Below, piece after piece: positions 50,083 to 59,879 of a stretch of 64,000 nucleotides of DNA. Both the position numbers and the translations under genes were made by a program. The first letter of the stretch is position 1, and each line of letters opens with the position of its first letter. Under the pieces are notes generated by a model that saw only the letters and a list, made by a program, of their open reading frames with translations, did not search any database and was not told the origin of the DNA. The DNA comes from Macrosoma leucophasiata (lineage: Eukaryota > Arthropoda > Insecta > Lepidoptera > Hedylidae). The stretch spans positions 3,740,001 through 3,804,000 of the forward strand of contig JAWQUS010000003.1 of NCBI GenBank assembly GCA_036365455.1, written 5' to 3'.

Positions 50083-52922
50083 AAAACCTTAAGATTGGAC
50101 TATTTAATGCAGGCTCACTTGGATCACGGCATGAGGAATTCGTATTGGCTATGGGTACTCTCGGGGTGGATATAATGGCAATAAATGAAACCTGGCTCAG
50201 AGACGGGGAGGAGGGCCGTGCTCCTTCTGTTCCGGACTACCGCCTGATCCACATTCCTCGCTCTGCAACCATCAGGGGTGGTCGAGGGGGAGGTGTGGGC
50301 TTTTTTGTGCGCCGAGATCTCCGGGTACGTGTGCAGCCTCACCCCCCTGTCCCTGCTGTTGAACAAATGTGGTTAAGTCTTAACATTAACTCACATTCAA
50401 TAATCATAGGTTCTGCTTACAGGCCTCCATGGCTTGATGTCAATACTTTTTTAGATGCCATTACAGACTCCTTAAACTTATTCTCCAAGGCTGATAAAAT
50501 TATCCTCCTCGGAGACTTCAATATCAATCTCTTACATAAGAATGACAACAAAACTATATTATTCAATAACTTCCTCCAATATTCAAATCTGGTACAGGCA
50601 ATAAATAAACCTACACATTTCACAGATCATAGTGAAACATTGATTGACCTTGTCTGTACCAATGCCCAGGTTCATAATATTGTAGTACACCACCAGCCTC
50701 AGCTAGGTCAACATGCAATGTTATCCGTCCAGTTCAATTTTACAATTAATAAGTTAACCCCTCAATGGATAAGCTATAGACCATTAAATAACATTGTTTT
50801 TGAACAATTTGAGTCAGATCTATCTAACCTCAACTGGCATTCTGTATTGAACTGCAATGGGGATGTGAACTCTATGTTAACAACTTTGAATTTGTTAATT
50901 ATCACTTTGTTTGATCTACATGCACCTCTTCATAACATTTTAATAAGGGAAAGATCATATCCGTGGATTACAGACACAGTGAAGGATATGATAATGTTGA
51001 GAGACAGGTATCATAATAAGTATAAAAAGAGCAAATCTTATACACATAAATTAACTTATAAACAGTTGAAAAATATTGTCATAGCTGCAATTGACTGTGA
51101 AAAGCGGGTGTATTTCAAAACTTCTATTTACAAATACATTAAAAACCCTAAGAAATTATGGAGCAATCTAAAATTTACAATACAAACAAAAAAAAGACAT
51201 GACTTACTTCAATTAAGCATTAATGCCAATGAGCTGAATAGCCATTTTCTGGATGTGCCTGGCGAAGAAATGGTTTCTATTTCAGACCTAACTTATTTTG
51301 AGTTTCACAAGTATCACTCCCACACTTTTCAACTTGTTGCAGTTACTGAGAGCACTGTATTGCATATTATCCGCAGTCTTAAATCGAATGCTATTGGGTC
51401 TGATGATATTTCCTTGGAGATGCTTACCATGACACTGCCACATAGCTTATCTTCAATAACAGCAATAATCAACAACTCAATTACTTCATCCAAATACCCA
51501 GATATATGGAAAAGAGCCATTGTTATACCCATCCCTAAAACTTCTAATCCATCCTCTGCCAAGGAACTCCGGCCTATCAGTTTATTGCCTTGTATGTCGA
51601 CAATCTTGGAGAGGGTGGTGGCTGATCAATTGAGAAAGTACCTTGAGCAGCATAATATTCTACCTGCTTCTCAGTCTGGGTTTCGCCGAGGTCACAGTAC
51701 TACCTTGGCCCTTCTTGATGTGGTTGATGATATCCTGAGGGCTCGGGATCAAAGAATGGGCACTATTCTTACTCTGCTTGATTTTTCACGGGCATTCGAA
51801 TCCATAAATATACCGCTTCTTCTTTCCAAGCTTTCTTACTATGGGTGTGACTCTGCAACTGTAAAATGGTTCCATAGTTACTTATCAAACAGATCTCAAA
51901 GAGTTCAAGTGATTAGTGATAATGCTGGCAATAAAACTAGGTCTTCCTCACGTCAGGTTTCCAGAGGCGTCCCACAGGGATCTATTCTGGGACCTCTGCT
52001 TTTTATACTTTATAGTGCTGATATCACTAATCACATAACCTACACCAAGTATCATCTTTATGCGGATGATCTGCAAATATACTACTCTTTTGATCCACAA
52101 AACTGCCAAGAAGCTGTAATTAAAATTAATGAGGACTTGGATAGGATTGCAGATTGGGCAAAAAGAAATTGTCTCTCACTGAATCCCAGCAAATCTAAAC
52201 ACCTAATATTAGGCTCGAGGGATTTAATACAAAAAATATGCTCTTTTAATCCCTTAATCACCATTAATGGTTGCCCTGTTGAAAGGGTTGACGAAGCTCG
52301 CAACCTTGGTGTGGTTATGGATGGGCAACTGCACTTTGAGACTCACATTCTTCAGGCTGTGAGAAACTGCTTTTATCGCCTTAAATTGCTATATAGAATT
52401 CGTCCTTTCCTGTCAGTTGAATTGCGTATAATGCTATGTGAATCCCTCATTCTATCCAAGCTGAACTATGCTGATACTGTATATGGTATGTGTATACTTG
52501 GCAGAACCAAGAGGTTAATACAACGGGTACAAAATGCATGCGCTCGATTCTGCTACAACATACCACCTAAAACGCATATAACTCCTTTCCTTAACAAAGG
52601 TAATCTTTTGAAAATGGACAATCGTAGGAAAATACATTTAGCCACTTTACTCTTCGGCATTGTGCAAACTGGTAGACCCGATTATCTCTTTAAGAAACTA
52701 TCTTGGGCACGGGATCGCGACCGACAATGTCTCAGAGCCACAACCAAACCTCTGATCATGCCGAAACATAGAACAGCAGCTTTCCGGGGTAGCTTCAAGT
52801 TTGCCGCCACCCGTTGCTGGAATGATCTTCCGCCCCCTTTGCGAGCTCTGAAAACACAAAACACATTTAAACTCAGATTCAAAAATATATTGTTAAATGA
52901 ACAGAAGTCCGAAGTAATGTAA
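50064..52922 (+). CDS. LINE ORF2: AP endonuclease and reverse transcriptase
   Basis: The protein nicks target DNA and copies element RNA from the nick. Open from 50064 (stop at 50061) for 952 residues. No ATG occurs in frame before 50151, yet conserved sequence KIGLFNAGSLGSRHEEF starts at 50091, so I report the whole open region. Endonuclease: INETWL (catalytic Glu, residue 42), GSAYRPP, GDFNINL (150-156), TLIDLVCTN and LGQHAML. Reverse transcriptase: RPISLLPCMSTILERVVADQ, SQSGFRRGHSTTLALLDV, TLLDFSRAFESI, SRGVPQGSILGPLLFILY, YADD catalytic box (666-669), and LNPSKSKHL. The C-terminus carries the typical TAATRCWNDLPPPLRALKT-like tail (here FAATRCWNDLPPPLR). All motifs are intact, so activity is plausible if a start codon and upstream promoter existed. 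Confidence 0.93.
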   Translation, partial: TAAGKIKNLKIGLFNAGSLGSRHEEFVLAMGTLGVDIMAINETWLRDGEEGRAPSVPDYRLIHIPRSATIRGGRGGGVGFFVRRDLRVRVQPHPPVPAVEQMWLSLNINSHSIIIGSAYRPPWLDVNTFLDAITDSLNLFSKADKIILLGDFNINLLHKNDNKTILFNNFLQYSNLVQAINKPTHFTDHSETLIDLVCTNAQVHNIVVHHQPQLGQHAMLSVQFNFTINKLTPQWISYRPLNNIVFEQFESDLSNLNWHSVLNCNGDVNSMLTTLNLLIITLFDLHAPLHNILIRERSYPWITDTVKDMIMLRDRYHNKYKKSKSYTHKLTYKQLKNIVIAAIDCEKRVYFKTSIYKYIKNPKKLWSNLKFTIQTKKRHDLLQLSINANELNSHFLDVPGEEMVSISDLTYFEFHKYHSHTFQLVAVTESTVLHIIRSLKSNAIGSDDISLEMLTMTLPHSLSSITAIINNSITSSKYPDIWKRAIVIPIPKTSNPSSAKELRPISLLPCMSTILERVVADQLRKYLEQHNILPASQSGFRRGHSTTLALLDVVDDILRARDQRMGTILTLLDFSRAFESINIPLLLSKLSYYGCDSATVKWFHSYLSNRSQRVQVISDNAGNKTRSSSRQVSRGVPQGSILGPLLFILYSADITNHITYTKYHLYADDLQIYYSFDPQNCQEAVIKINEDLDRIADWAKRNCLSLNPSKSKHLILGSRDLIQKICSFNPLITINGCPVERVDEARNLGVVMDGQLHFETHILQAVRNCFYRLKLLYRIRPFLSVELRIMLCESLILSKLNYADTVYGMCILGRTKRLIQRVQNACARFCYNIPPKTHITPFLNKGNLLKMDNRRKIHLATLLFGIVQTGRPDYLFKKLSWARDRDRQCLRATTKPLIMPKHRTAAFRGSFKFAATRCWNDLPPPLRALKTQNTFKLRFKNILLNEQKSEVM

Positions 52923-53803
52923 TGCAGTTACTCACTCTCGTAAAGACACCTCACGTGGGCGTTGTGTAGCCGGCACTTCCATTTATCCGATCAATTTAAT
53001 TTCACGGGACTCACAAATATACTTGATATAAATGGATTCCCTGGTACGACGCTATAGTTATCAAGTTTACCAACCACGTTGCGTGCCACGTGGAACATTT
53101 ATTTAATTTTTCAGGTATGTAGGTACATAATTTCTTTTCTCACCATATTATGACACTTGACACGTCACTTGACGTCACTCACGACAGTGACAGTAAACAA
53201 AATGGCGGACGGTGGTGGTAGCTGCATTCCGTTTATGCGACTGTCTCCTTTTATTATTATTTTTTCCTTTATTATTATTATTATTATTTTTTTTTTTAAT
53301 TGTTTTTATAAATATTTTAATATTTTATTTTATTTATCTGTTGGTTTGAGTATTTATGTATTCTTTTCAATTTCCACTATTGCGGCTATTTACGTAATTT
53401 TATTTCTAAGCTTTATAGGTATATAGGTATTTTTAACTTATTTTATTTTAGGTACATATGTTTATTATTTTATTATCGTAGTGTAATATATATATATATG
53501 TATTGATGGTAGTTTACTTAAATATGAATAATATATAAGAAGTCTATTTCTTTCTGGCTATTCGTTTAAGAGGTTCAGGCATTGCCTGGCAGCTTGAAGT
53601 TCGTGATGCCACTAGGACCCACCAGAATATCAGCGCTGCAGTCACTCTGCAGCAATCAGCTGAGGTGGGTGCCGTTTTTCTTGGCTTCCCACAACCAAAT
53701 ATGTAACCATTGTTTTACTTGTTTTTAACTTTATTATTATTGGTTGTTGTGTGTGTGCCATGAAAATAAATATTTTTCTTTCTTTCTTTCTTTCTATATG
53801 TAA
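52923..53803 (+). other. LINE 3' UTR and (TTTC)n end
   Basis: Includes GACGTCACTCACGACAGTG, a T/ATT-rich stretch at 53250-53340, and a hairpin-prone block GCATTGCCTGGCAGC/GCTGCAGTCACTCTGCAGC near 53580-53655. It ends in AAATAAATATT(TTTC)n. The 89-codon frame at 53157 is not supported as a gene. Confidence 0.7.
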
Positions 53804-53833
53804 GAAAAATGTAGAAAAAAAAACGACACAACA

Positions 53834-54188
53834 TCTATAGACAAATAAATAAAATTGGAATCTCTGTTTGTAATATTAAAATCACCGCTTTTTACTAAAT
53901 AAATTACACAATGAAATGAATAATAAAAAAATTTGTTTTGGTACAATTACCAAAACTACATTTTTTACTATTTTTGTCTGTCTGTCTGTCCGTTTGTCTG
54001 TCTGTCTGTTTGGCGGGGCTAATCTTGGGAACGGCCGGACCGATTTTGACGGCTTTTTCACTGGCAGATAGCTGATGTAATAAGGAGTAACATAGGCTAC
54101 TCTTATATTAGCTTCGCCCACGACTTCGTCCGGGTAGATACTGAACAATCATAAATTCTCACGCGGACGAAGTCCCGGGGACAGCTAG
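53834..54188 (+). mobile_element. Helitron-like element, short form
   Basis: A|TCTATAGACAAATAAATAAA to GGGGACAGCTAG|T, 355 bp, with an internal TGTC array, GGCGGGGCTAATCTTGGGAA and the terminal hairpin. It begins only about 30 bp past the LINE end. Confidence 0.75.
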
Positions 54189-54189
54189 T

Positions 54190-54589
54190 CGTCAATAATC
54201 TCCAAATGTTTATACGTAAAATAAACCAAGAAACCATCCACAACTTACCGACATTCAGACCCATGTGTATACAAAAGACACGAACCTTAAAAGTTCACCG
54301 CCTCATAAAACACATTTTCATATAAATTACAGTTGCTTTACATAGATACAATCTAGAATAAGAAAAATATACTTTCGCGTATAAAATACTAACTTGACTA
54401 GACTTACCTTATTTGCATACACGTAAGAGCGTCGTCACATTATCCAGTCCAGTATCGGATATCGGATCAGGTTTCTAATGCGAATGTACTAGATATTGGA
54501 TCGGTTAATGCAGAATCGTTTTAGATATTAGAGCTCATATTAAAAGAATACGACGAAGATACGTTTTTTAAATGGAGTAGATTTAAATA
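54190..54589. other. Spacer, nothing recognised
   Basis: AT-rich, with repeated TATCGGAT/TTGGATCGG words near 54450-54510. No supported feature. Confidence 0.4.
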
Positions 54590-54819
54590 ATATACTTGCC
54601 GCTAAATGGTAGTGTTCAACACTATCGTGTTCCGGTCAGGTGGTAATGTACGGCCCTGTAATTTCCGGCACAGAGGCATAGCACCTTAGGCCTCAGGAGT
54701 GGTAACGCATCTGCATTTTGACCTTATTCTTCATGTGGGTGTCTATAGGCTACAGTCATCACTTAACATCAATGTGAACTGCATGCTTGTTTGCCACGCC
54801 CATTACATAAAAAAAAAAT
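54590..54819 (+). mobile_element. SINE-A, 5'-truncated
   Basis: Starts at AATATACTTGCCGCTAAATG and ends GCCACGCCCATTACATAAAA. Confidence 0.85.
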
Positions 54820-54899
54820 ATATATAATAATATCTTACATTTAATAATGTGTACTTTTTGCATTATTTGTAAATACGGTGCTTACCTATTTTTTTTTCA

Positions 54900-55145
54900 T
54901 AAAAAATAAATGTTTTATAATGGTGGGTGACAGACGTTTACTGGCAATTATTGCATTACAGTAACGGCTACAACGGAAGATCAGCGCTGATCGAGAGATC
55001 AGCATTACCACAGTAGATTTACAATCTATTTACCGTGGCGTACGTTGTAGGCCGATTTATAACAACTTTATTCTATTGTGTTTGTTTGTGATTTTGTTAC
55101 TAAAACTATATTATAAATAAAACTTTTTCTTTTTTTCTTTCTATA
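54900..55145 (+). mobile_element. LINE 3'-tail-like fragment
   Basis: Hairpin-forming block (GATCAGCGCTGATC, CAGTAGATTTACAATCTATT), then TGTTTGTTTGTGATTTTG, AATAAAACTTTTTC and a TTTC-rich end. The layout resembles the 3' end at 53.6-53.8 kb but the sequence differs. Suggestive only. Confidence 0.4.
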
Positions 55146-55301
55146 TATATTTTTAAAGATTACATTAAAAATCTATAAAATATTGAATATAAATTTGAAC
55201 AAAAGCAACTAATTGAATAACATAATTTTATGTCACACAATAATTCAATTTCAGTATTTTCTCAATATACCAGAAGGGCAACACTTTTAGGTTGTTTAAT
55301 A

Positions 55302-55360
55302 AACGGTTTGGTGGTGGTGGTTGTGACGGTGGCGGCGGTGGTGGTGATAGTGGTGGTCAA
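55302..55360. repeat. (GGT)n-like low-complexity tract
   Basis: GGTGGTGG/GGCGGCGG-type repeats, imperfect. Confidence 0.8.
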
Positions 55361-56009
55361 AAATGCACAATGTTCATTCAAGTAACATTCACTTCTGCTG
55401 GCATTCTCGGAGTGCAACTCGTTGTATTTTTTTTTGGTAACGATATCATAGTAACCACAATATGAAAATTTAATACATTGATATTCAAAAGGAAATGAAA
55501 TCCCTAGCAGCATCTAGTGTTATGTAATACGGAAAATAATTAAGAAATTTCTCGTCTTCACTTCCCTGGTCACGGTGGCGGGTCCGGCGAAAGAATTTCA
55601 TTACGTGTGGTGGAGTTAGAAATGGAAATTAAAAAAAATAAGGTAATTTTAAAAGTTCAATTGATTGATATTTTTATAAACTTTTGTTTAGTGTCATAAT
55701 AATTTGTAGTTTAAATAGAAACCTAAAATAAAGTATAAGTATTTTAGTTGTTTCAAGTTATACTTCTTTTGACGTGATTAGAAAAAATGATGAGAGTTAA
55801 TTTTTACGATGCGCGCGCACATTGACAGATATAAGTGACAGTCTGAAGTTAGTTGCCAAACAGATAAAAGCAACAGTCTAAGGTTAGTTGCTAAACTTTT
55901 TTGGTATATTGGTTTGTTACGCATACGTATGCATACAAGTATAACTTCTTACGTGCGTACATACTGAATTTTTTCTATGTTACTTAACATTAATAGTAAA
56001 TTAAGTATT

Positions 56010-56373
56010 GAAGCGCGCATGTCCTGCGGCTGGTGTAGATCGTAAGCGATCTACTCGGTTGTGGGTTACGGTTGCGGTCGGATGTGTGATGGGTGATCGC
56101 TAGTGACTAAATTAAAACGCGCGTTTCCGTGCTTCAGAGGCACGTTAAGCCGTCGGTCCCGGTTACTATCGATAGATAGTAGTCGTTATACTTTGTCGGA
56201 GGCCTTATGGGCGGGCGGTTTGAAAATATCCGACAGCGGGTTGGCCACCAACCCGTATCTCCACCAGCCCGCATTGGAGTGGCGTGGTGAAGTATGTCCA
56301 GGCCTCCCCCTAAAGACGGGAGAAACTCGTGCCTAGCAGTGGGACGTGGGACAAGGGTTGTCATTATTATTAA
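56010..56373 (+). mobile_element. SINE-C, full length
   Basis: GAAGCGCGCATGTCCTGCGGC head (A-box decayed to TGTCCTGCGG), family body and GGGTTGTC(ATT)n tail. Confidence 0.75.
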
Positions 56374-56589
56374 CCGACTTCGAAAAAAGGAGGAGGTTCT
56401 CAATTCGTCGTGATATTATAAATAAATGAATGTCATTATCTTTAATTTTACTCGTAATTGTGACCAGCAAAAAAATCAAATCTGTAAACAGGTTCAGTGT
56501 CCCTGAAACGTAAGTTCTATTAAGCATCAAATAACAAATGCCCGAGCACTAAAACTAGAACTTTGTGCCCCTTTTAACCTGCAGTGTTG
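56374..56589. other. Spacer inside the duplication
   Basis: Not alignable to copy 1; no supported feature. Confidence 0.4.
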
Positions 56590-56682
56590 GGATATTTTTT
56601 TCGAGCAAAAACGGGTTGATAAACCAATGTTTCATAAAGCCGAAACGAAAGAAACTCATCCGGACAAAATTTGACAAATTCT

Positions 56683-56977
56683 ACTGGTGGTAGAGCTCCA
56701 GTGACGGAGCTCGCGGGCGTAGGCACCACCGCATTACCTAATATACTTGCCGCTACATGGTAGTGTTCATCACTATCGTGTTCCGGTCAGGTGGTAATGT
56801 ACGGCCCTGTAATTTCCGGCACAGAGGCATAACACCTAATGTCTCAAGAGTGGCAGCGCATCTGCATTTTGACCTCTGGTCATTGTGTGGTTGTCTATAG
56901 GCTGCAGTCATCACTTAACATCAATGTGAACTGCATGCTTGTTTGCCACTTTTATTACACAAAAAAAAAAAAAAAAA
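56683..56977 (+). mobile_element. SINE-A, full length
   Basis: Long poly(A) (about 17) and few changes. It shares the TGTCTCAAGAG variant with the 16.19-kb copy. Confidence 0.85.
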
Positions 56978-57407
56978 TTTACACTGCCGCAAAACTGGTA
57001 CAGAAAACTGATACCATTTCACCCGCATGTCCTAAAGGCTCCAATTCTCCGGCAGTCTCCAAACGAGGATAAAACCACGTCACGTTTTCGCTCACACACG
57101 AATAAACACTACGTATGGCAGAAGCGAAACGTTTACGCAAACTTAAAGGGCGTAGTTTGCACCACTTTACGTTTGAATGGGTTTTCCGTTTGATTTCCGG
57201 GACAACAATGGGGCACGTTAGGCATGTGGGAAAGGCAAAAACGTTAAGTTCGGTTAACCACTAAGTTGAAGTAATTTGGATGTTGAAGGGTTAACTTGCT
57301 TTTCAGATTCATGGCAATCTGGTAATTATCCAATGTATAATATTTCAGATTACTCAACCTACAATTAAATTAAGTGTTGCTTTAAGTGTAGTAACTAGTA
57401 GTTTTTT

Positions 57408-57703
57408 ACTGGTGGTAGAGCTCCAGTGACGGAGCTCGCGCGCGTAGGCACCACCGCATTACCTAATATACTTGCCGCTAAATGGTAGTGTTCAACACTA
57501 TCGTGTTCCGGTCAGGTGGTAATGTACGGCCCTGTAATTTCCGGCACAGAGGCATAAGACCTTAGGCCTCAGGAGTGGTAACGCATCTGCATTTTGACCT
57601 TGGTCTTTGTGTGGGTGTCTATAGGCTGTAGTCATCACTTAACATCAATGTGAACTGCATGCTTGTTTACCACTTCCATTACATAAAAAAAAAAAAAAAA
57701 AAA
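57408..57703 (+). mobile_element. SINE-A, full length
   Basis: ACTGGTGGTAGAGCTCC to CCACTTCCATTACAT plus about 18 A. CCTTAGGCC/GGTAACGC subfamily; the long clean poly(A) suggests a recent insertion. Confidence 0.85.
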
Positions 57704-57982
57704 CTAGCATTCAAGTTTGTTACTAACACATTTTGTATTTATATGGATCTTATAATCCAAACTTAATGACTTTATTATTATTATTTCAATCATATATCTC
57801 TGTTTCTTAAAATTTAGGTCATAATAATATGTACAAGAACACAATCAAGCTAAAGCTTCAGAATTAGAAGCAAAGGATAACTATTCGATTTATCTTTTTG
57901 GCAATTTTATAATTCGGTATCGTGAGTAATGCATTAATTGTTAACGTTTTGCGTAAGTGTATTTTATATAAGAACGTTAAAA

Positions 57983-58225
57983 CAATTGCGAATGTGGATG
58001 GTTGCAGAGGCCCAGGAAGACTAAGACTGACCTACCATGACCAAATAGGTCGAGTTCTGTCTGATGGTGGGGTCAAAAGACTTAGGAATCGGCGTGCATG
58101 TATGAAGAGAATGTTGAAGGTAGACGAGGCACGAGAGGTTTGTCAGGACCGGGATATCTGACGCTCTACACTCTCTGCCTACCCCGTTAGGGACCTGGTG
58201 TGAAGATACATAAATACATACACGT
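57983..58225 (+). pseudogene. RTE-like LINE 3' fragment
   Basis: One frame reads NVDGCRGPGRLRLTYHDQIG, RVLSDGGVKRLRNRRACMKR and MLKVDEAREVCQDRDI, ending with a decayed CATA tail. It is the closest match here to the 1.4-kb copy. Confidence 0.8.
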
Positions 58226-58440
58226 TAAAACAAGTAATACACAACACCAGCAACAGACGTTTACGTAAACGTTAAGGGAGTTCGTGCCACTGTACATTCG
58301 AATGGGTTTTCCGTTTGATTTCCGGGGAAACAAGACACAATGGCGCGCATCACACGTTACGTGGGAAAGGCAAAAACGTTAATTTCGTGCGACCAATGGG
58401 TCGGAGTAATTTAGACGCTGAAGGGTTCACTTGTTTCCAT
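58225..58440. repeat. Segmental duplication, partial copy 3
   Basis: Shares GAATGGGTTTTCCGTTTGAT, GGGAAAGGCAAAAACGTTAA and GAAGGGTT.ACTTG with the copies at 45.8 and 57.2 kb. The upstream part is missing where the RTE fragment joins. Confidence 0.65.
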
Positions 58441-58511
58441 GATGATCTCGTCGATTTAGCCGTTCCGTATACATACATATGTATACGAAATGGTTAAATA
58501 TAATATAAAAA

Positions 58512-58817
58512 AAACGTAACTTCACGCCTGTAATCCCGAAGAGGTAGACAGAGGTGCGTGCATTCAAGCATACATGCAAACACCCACGATTCGCCGGTTA
58601 CGTTTTGGCCCATGTAACAGGTGGCGAGCCTGTTGACATCTCCGGGCACATTACCAAAATTCGAGGTACTGGGAAATTTCCAGAAAATGGAAAAATCCCA
58701 ATAGAACCAGAGATAAAGGACTTTACACCATTATCTCTGATAACCCCCTACCCGGGAATCGAACCCAGGACCTCAGCGTAGTAGTAGTGGCCTGCTACCA
58801 CTAGGCTACCGAGGCAG
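58512..58817 (-). mobile_element. SINE-D (tRNA-derived), minus copy
   Basis: About 90% like the 33.31-kb copy, including both Pol III boxes. It has one extra AGT near the anticodon-loop-equivalent region (GTAGTAGTAGTGG). Confidence 0.8.
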
Positions 58818-58929
58818 TTTAAAAATATATTATAATATTATATTTAAATATTTAAAAATATATAAATATATATTATATTTAAATATTTAAAAATATATAA
58901 ATATAATATAACATATAATATAAAATAAA
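58818..58929. repeat. AT-rich low-complexity tract
   Basis: ATTTAAATATTTAAAAATAT-type repeats for about 110 bp. Confidence 0.8.
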
Positions 58930-59364
58930 TATATTATAAAAAGGTAATATTTTGTTGTTTGTTTGTTTGTAATAGGCTCAATAACCACTGGACCGATTTT
59001 AAAAATTCTTTCGCTATTCGAAAGATACATTATCTACGGGTAACATATGACTATATATATAACAAGGCTATATTTTATTTTTAAAGAATATTATTTCACA
59101 AGCATGTGTTAATGCGAAATAATATAAAAACAAACATAGGCTATATTTTATTTTGGAAAAAATAGGGTTCCGTAAGATATTTGGGTTTTTCAGACACAAG
59201 GTGTAAAAAATCAACCAGAAAAGTTACTTATTTTGCGTACGCTGCTTAAACTATAAAAGATATCGAGGAAGACTTTAGGCTATATCTATGTATAATCATC
59301 ACGCTCAGACGAATAGGAGAGGGTAGGCAACATTGCACCGCGCGGAGCCGGGGCGGGCCGCTAG
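58930..59364 (+). mobile_element. Helitron-like element, interrupted
   Basis: Blocks GTTTGTTTGTAATAGGCTC and ACCACTGGACCGATTTTAAA, then ATCACGCTCAGACGAATAGG, ending GGGCGGGCCGCTAG|T. It is interrupted at 59082-59138 by a short tRNA-like retroposon tail. Left end imprecise. Confidence 0.65.
59082..59138 (+). mobile_element. Family E retroposon, 57-bp 3' tail, 16-bp target duplication
   Basis: GGCTATATTTTATTTT flanks both sides (59066-59081, 59139-59154). The insert is only the end of family E (CACAAGCATGTGTTAATGCG, then AATAATATAAAAAC), in sense. This is a severely 5'-truncated insertion and defines the family's 3' end. Confidence 0.75.
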
Positions 59365-59782
59365 TATAATATATTATTATGTTGTTTAAATTACCTAATT
59401 TCTCTCGATACTTTTGTCACTCACCGACACACGGTCAGCTCTAATTATGAATGAAACGAACAGCGTGCCCATAGCCAAGTATGTAGGTACGTACCAGTTT
59501 TTTTAAGCTTGTCAATCTACTTTGCTTTATCTTTACGTCGCTTCCTTCAAACCAACGTTGATTTTTTTATTATATTACATAGATCTTTGCATTTACACAC
59601 TGTACAAAGACGAGTCTAAAACGAATCACGAGTCAAGGTGGCAGAGTGGCCAAAGGCGGCCACCTTTGCAAAATTTCGGCGTGAAGAGAAGTAAAAAAAG
59701 TACGATACCAACTTTTACATAGAGTTCTGTACCTGTAAGTTTACTTATGTCTACACAGGTGTCTTCTTGTTTTCCAAAAAAA
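59365..59782. other. Spacer, nothing recognised
   Basis: No supported feature. Confidence 0.4.
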
Positions 59783-59878
59783 AAACTAACATAACATATT
59801 TAAAAAAACATAAATATGTTTTTTTAAATATGTTATGTTAGTTTAGAATTTTGATCAGTTAAATAACTGATCAAAATT
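59783..59878. repeat. Two adjacent perfect hairpins
   Basis: Arms 59783-59812 and 59815-59844 (30 bp, loop 2) are exact complements. They are followed at once by arms 59847-59861 and 59864-59878 (15 bp, loop 2; AATTTTGATCAGTTA). Confidence 0.85.
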
Positions 59879-59879
59879 A

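Larger units (their letters stand above)
48612..53803 (+). mobile_element. Near-complete non-LTR retrotransposon (jockey/CR1-like LINE)
   Basis: About 5.2 kb with, in order, a 5'-truncated ORF1, a 566-bp AT-rich linker with an extra frame, ORF2 with endonuclease and reverse transcriptase, and an approximately 880-bp 3' UTR. It ends with AATAAATATT followed by (TTTC)n at 53775-53803. Neither main ORF contains a stop or frameshift, unlike every other LINE fragment here, so it is a recent insertion. The 5' boundary abuts a SINE-A tail; ORF1 in relatives usually starts with a Cys/His region that is missing. No target duplication is evident. Clade within the jockey/CR1 group is undecided. Confidence 0.85.
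55512..57360. repeat. Local segmental duplication, copy 2, with SINE insertions
   Basis: Counterpart of 45028-46090, enlarged by a SINE-C (56010) and a SINE-A (56683). The SINE-A splits the aligned block between GACAAATTCT and TTTACACTGCCGC. Shared blocks include CAACGGG-type GGGTTGATAAAC, TTTACGCAAACTT.AAGGGCG and GGTTAACTTGC. Confidence 0.65.

Noticed and set aside
55262..55513. 83-codon minus-strand frame with Thr repeats
   Set aside because: Produced by the GGT-like low-complexity tract.
58554..58781. Conserved frame with HVTGGEPVDISGHITK in two places
   Set aside because: Similarity is explained by two copies of SINE-D; the frame is short, with in-repeat start and stop.
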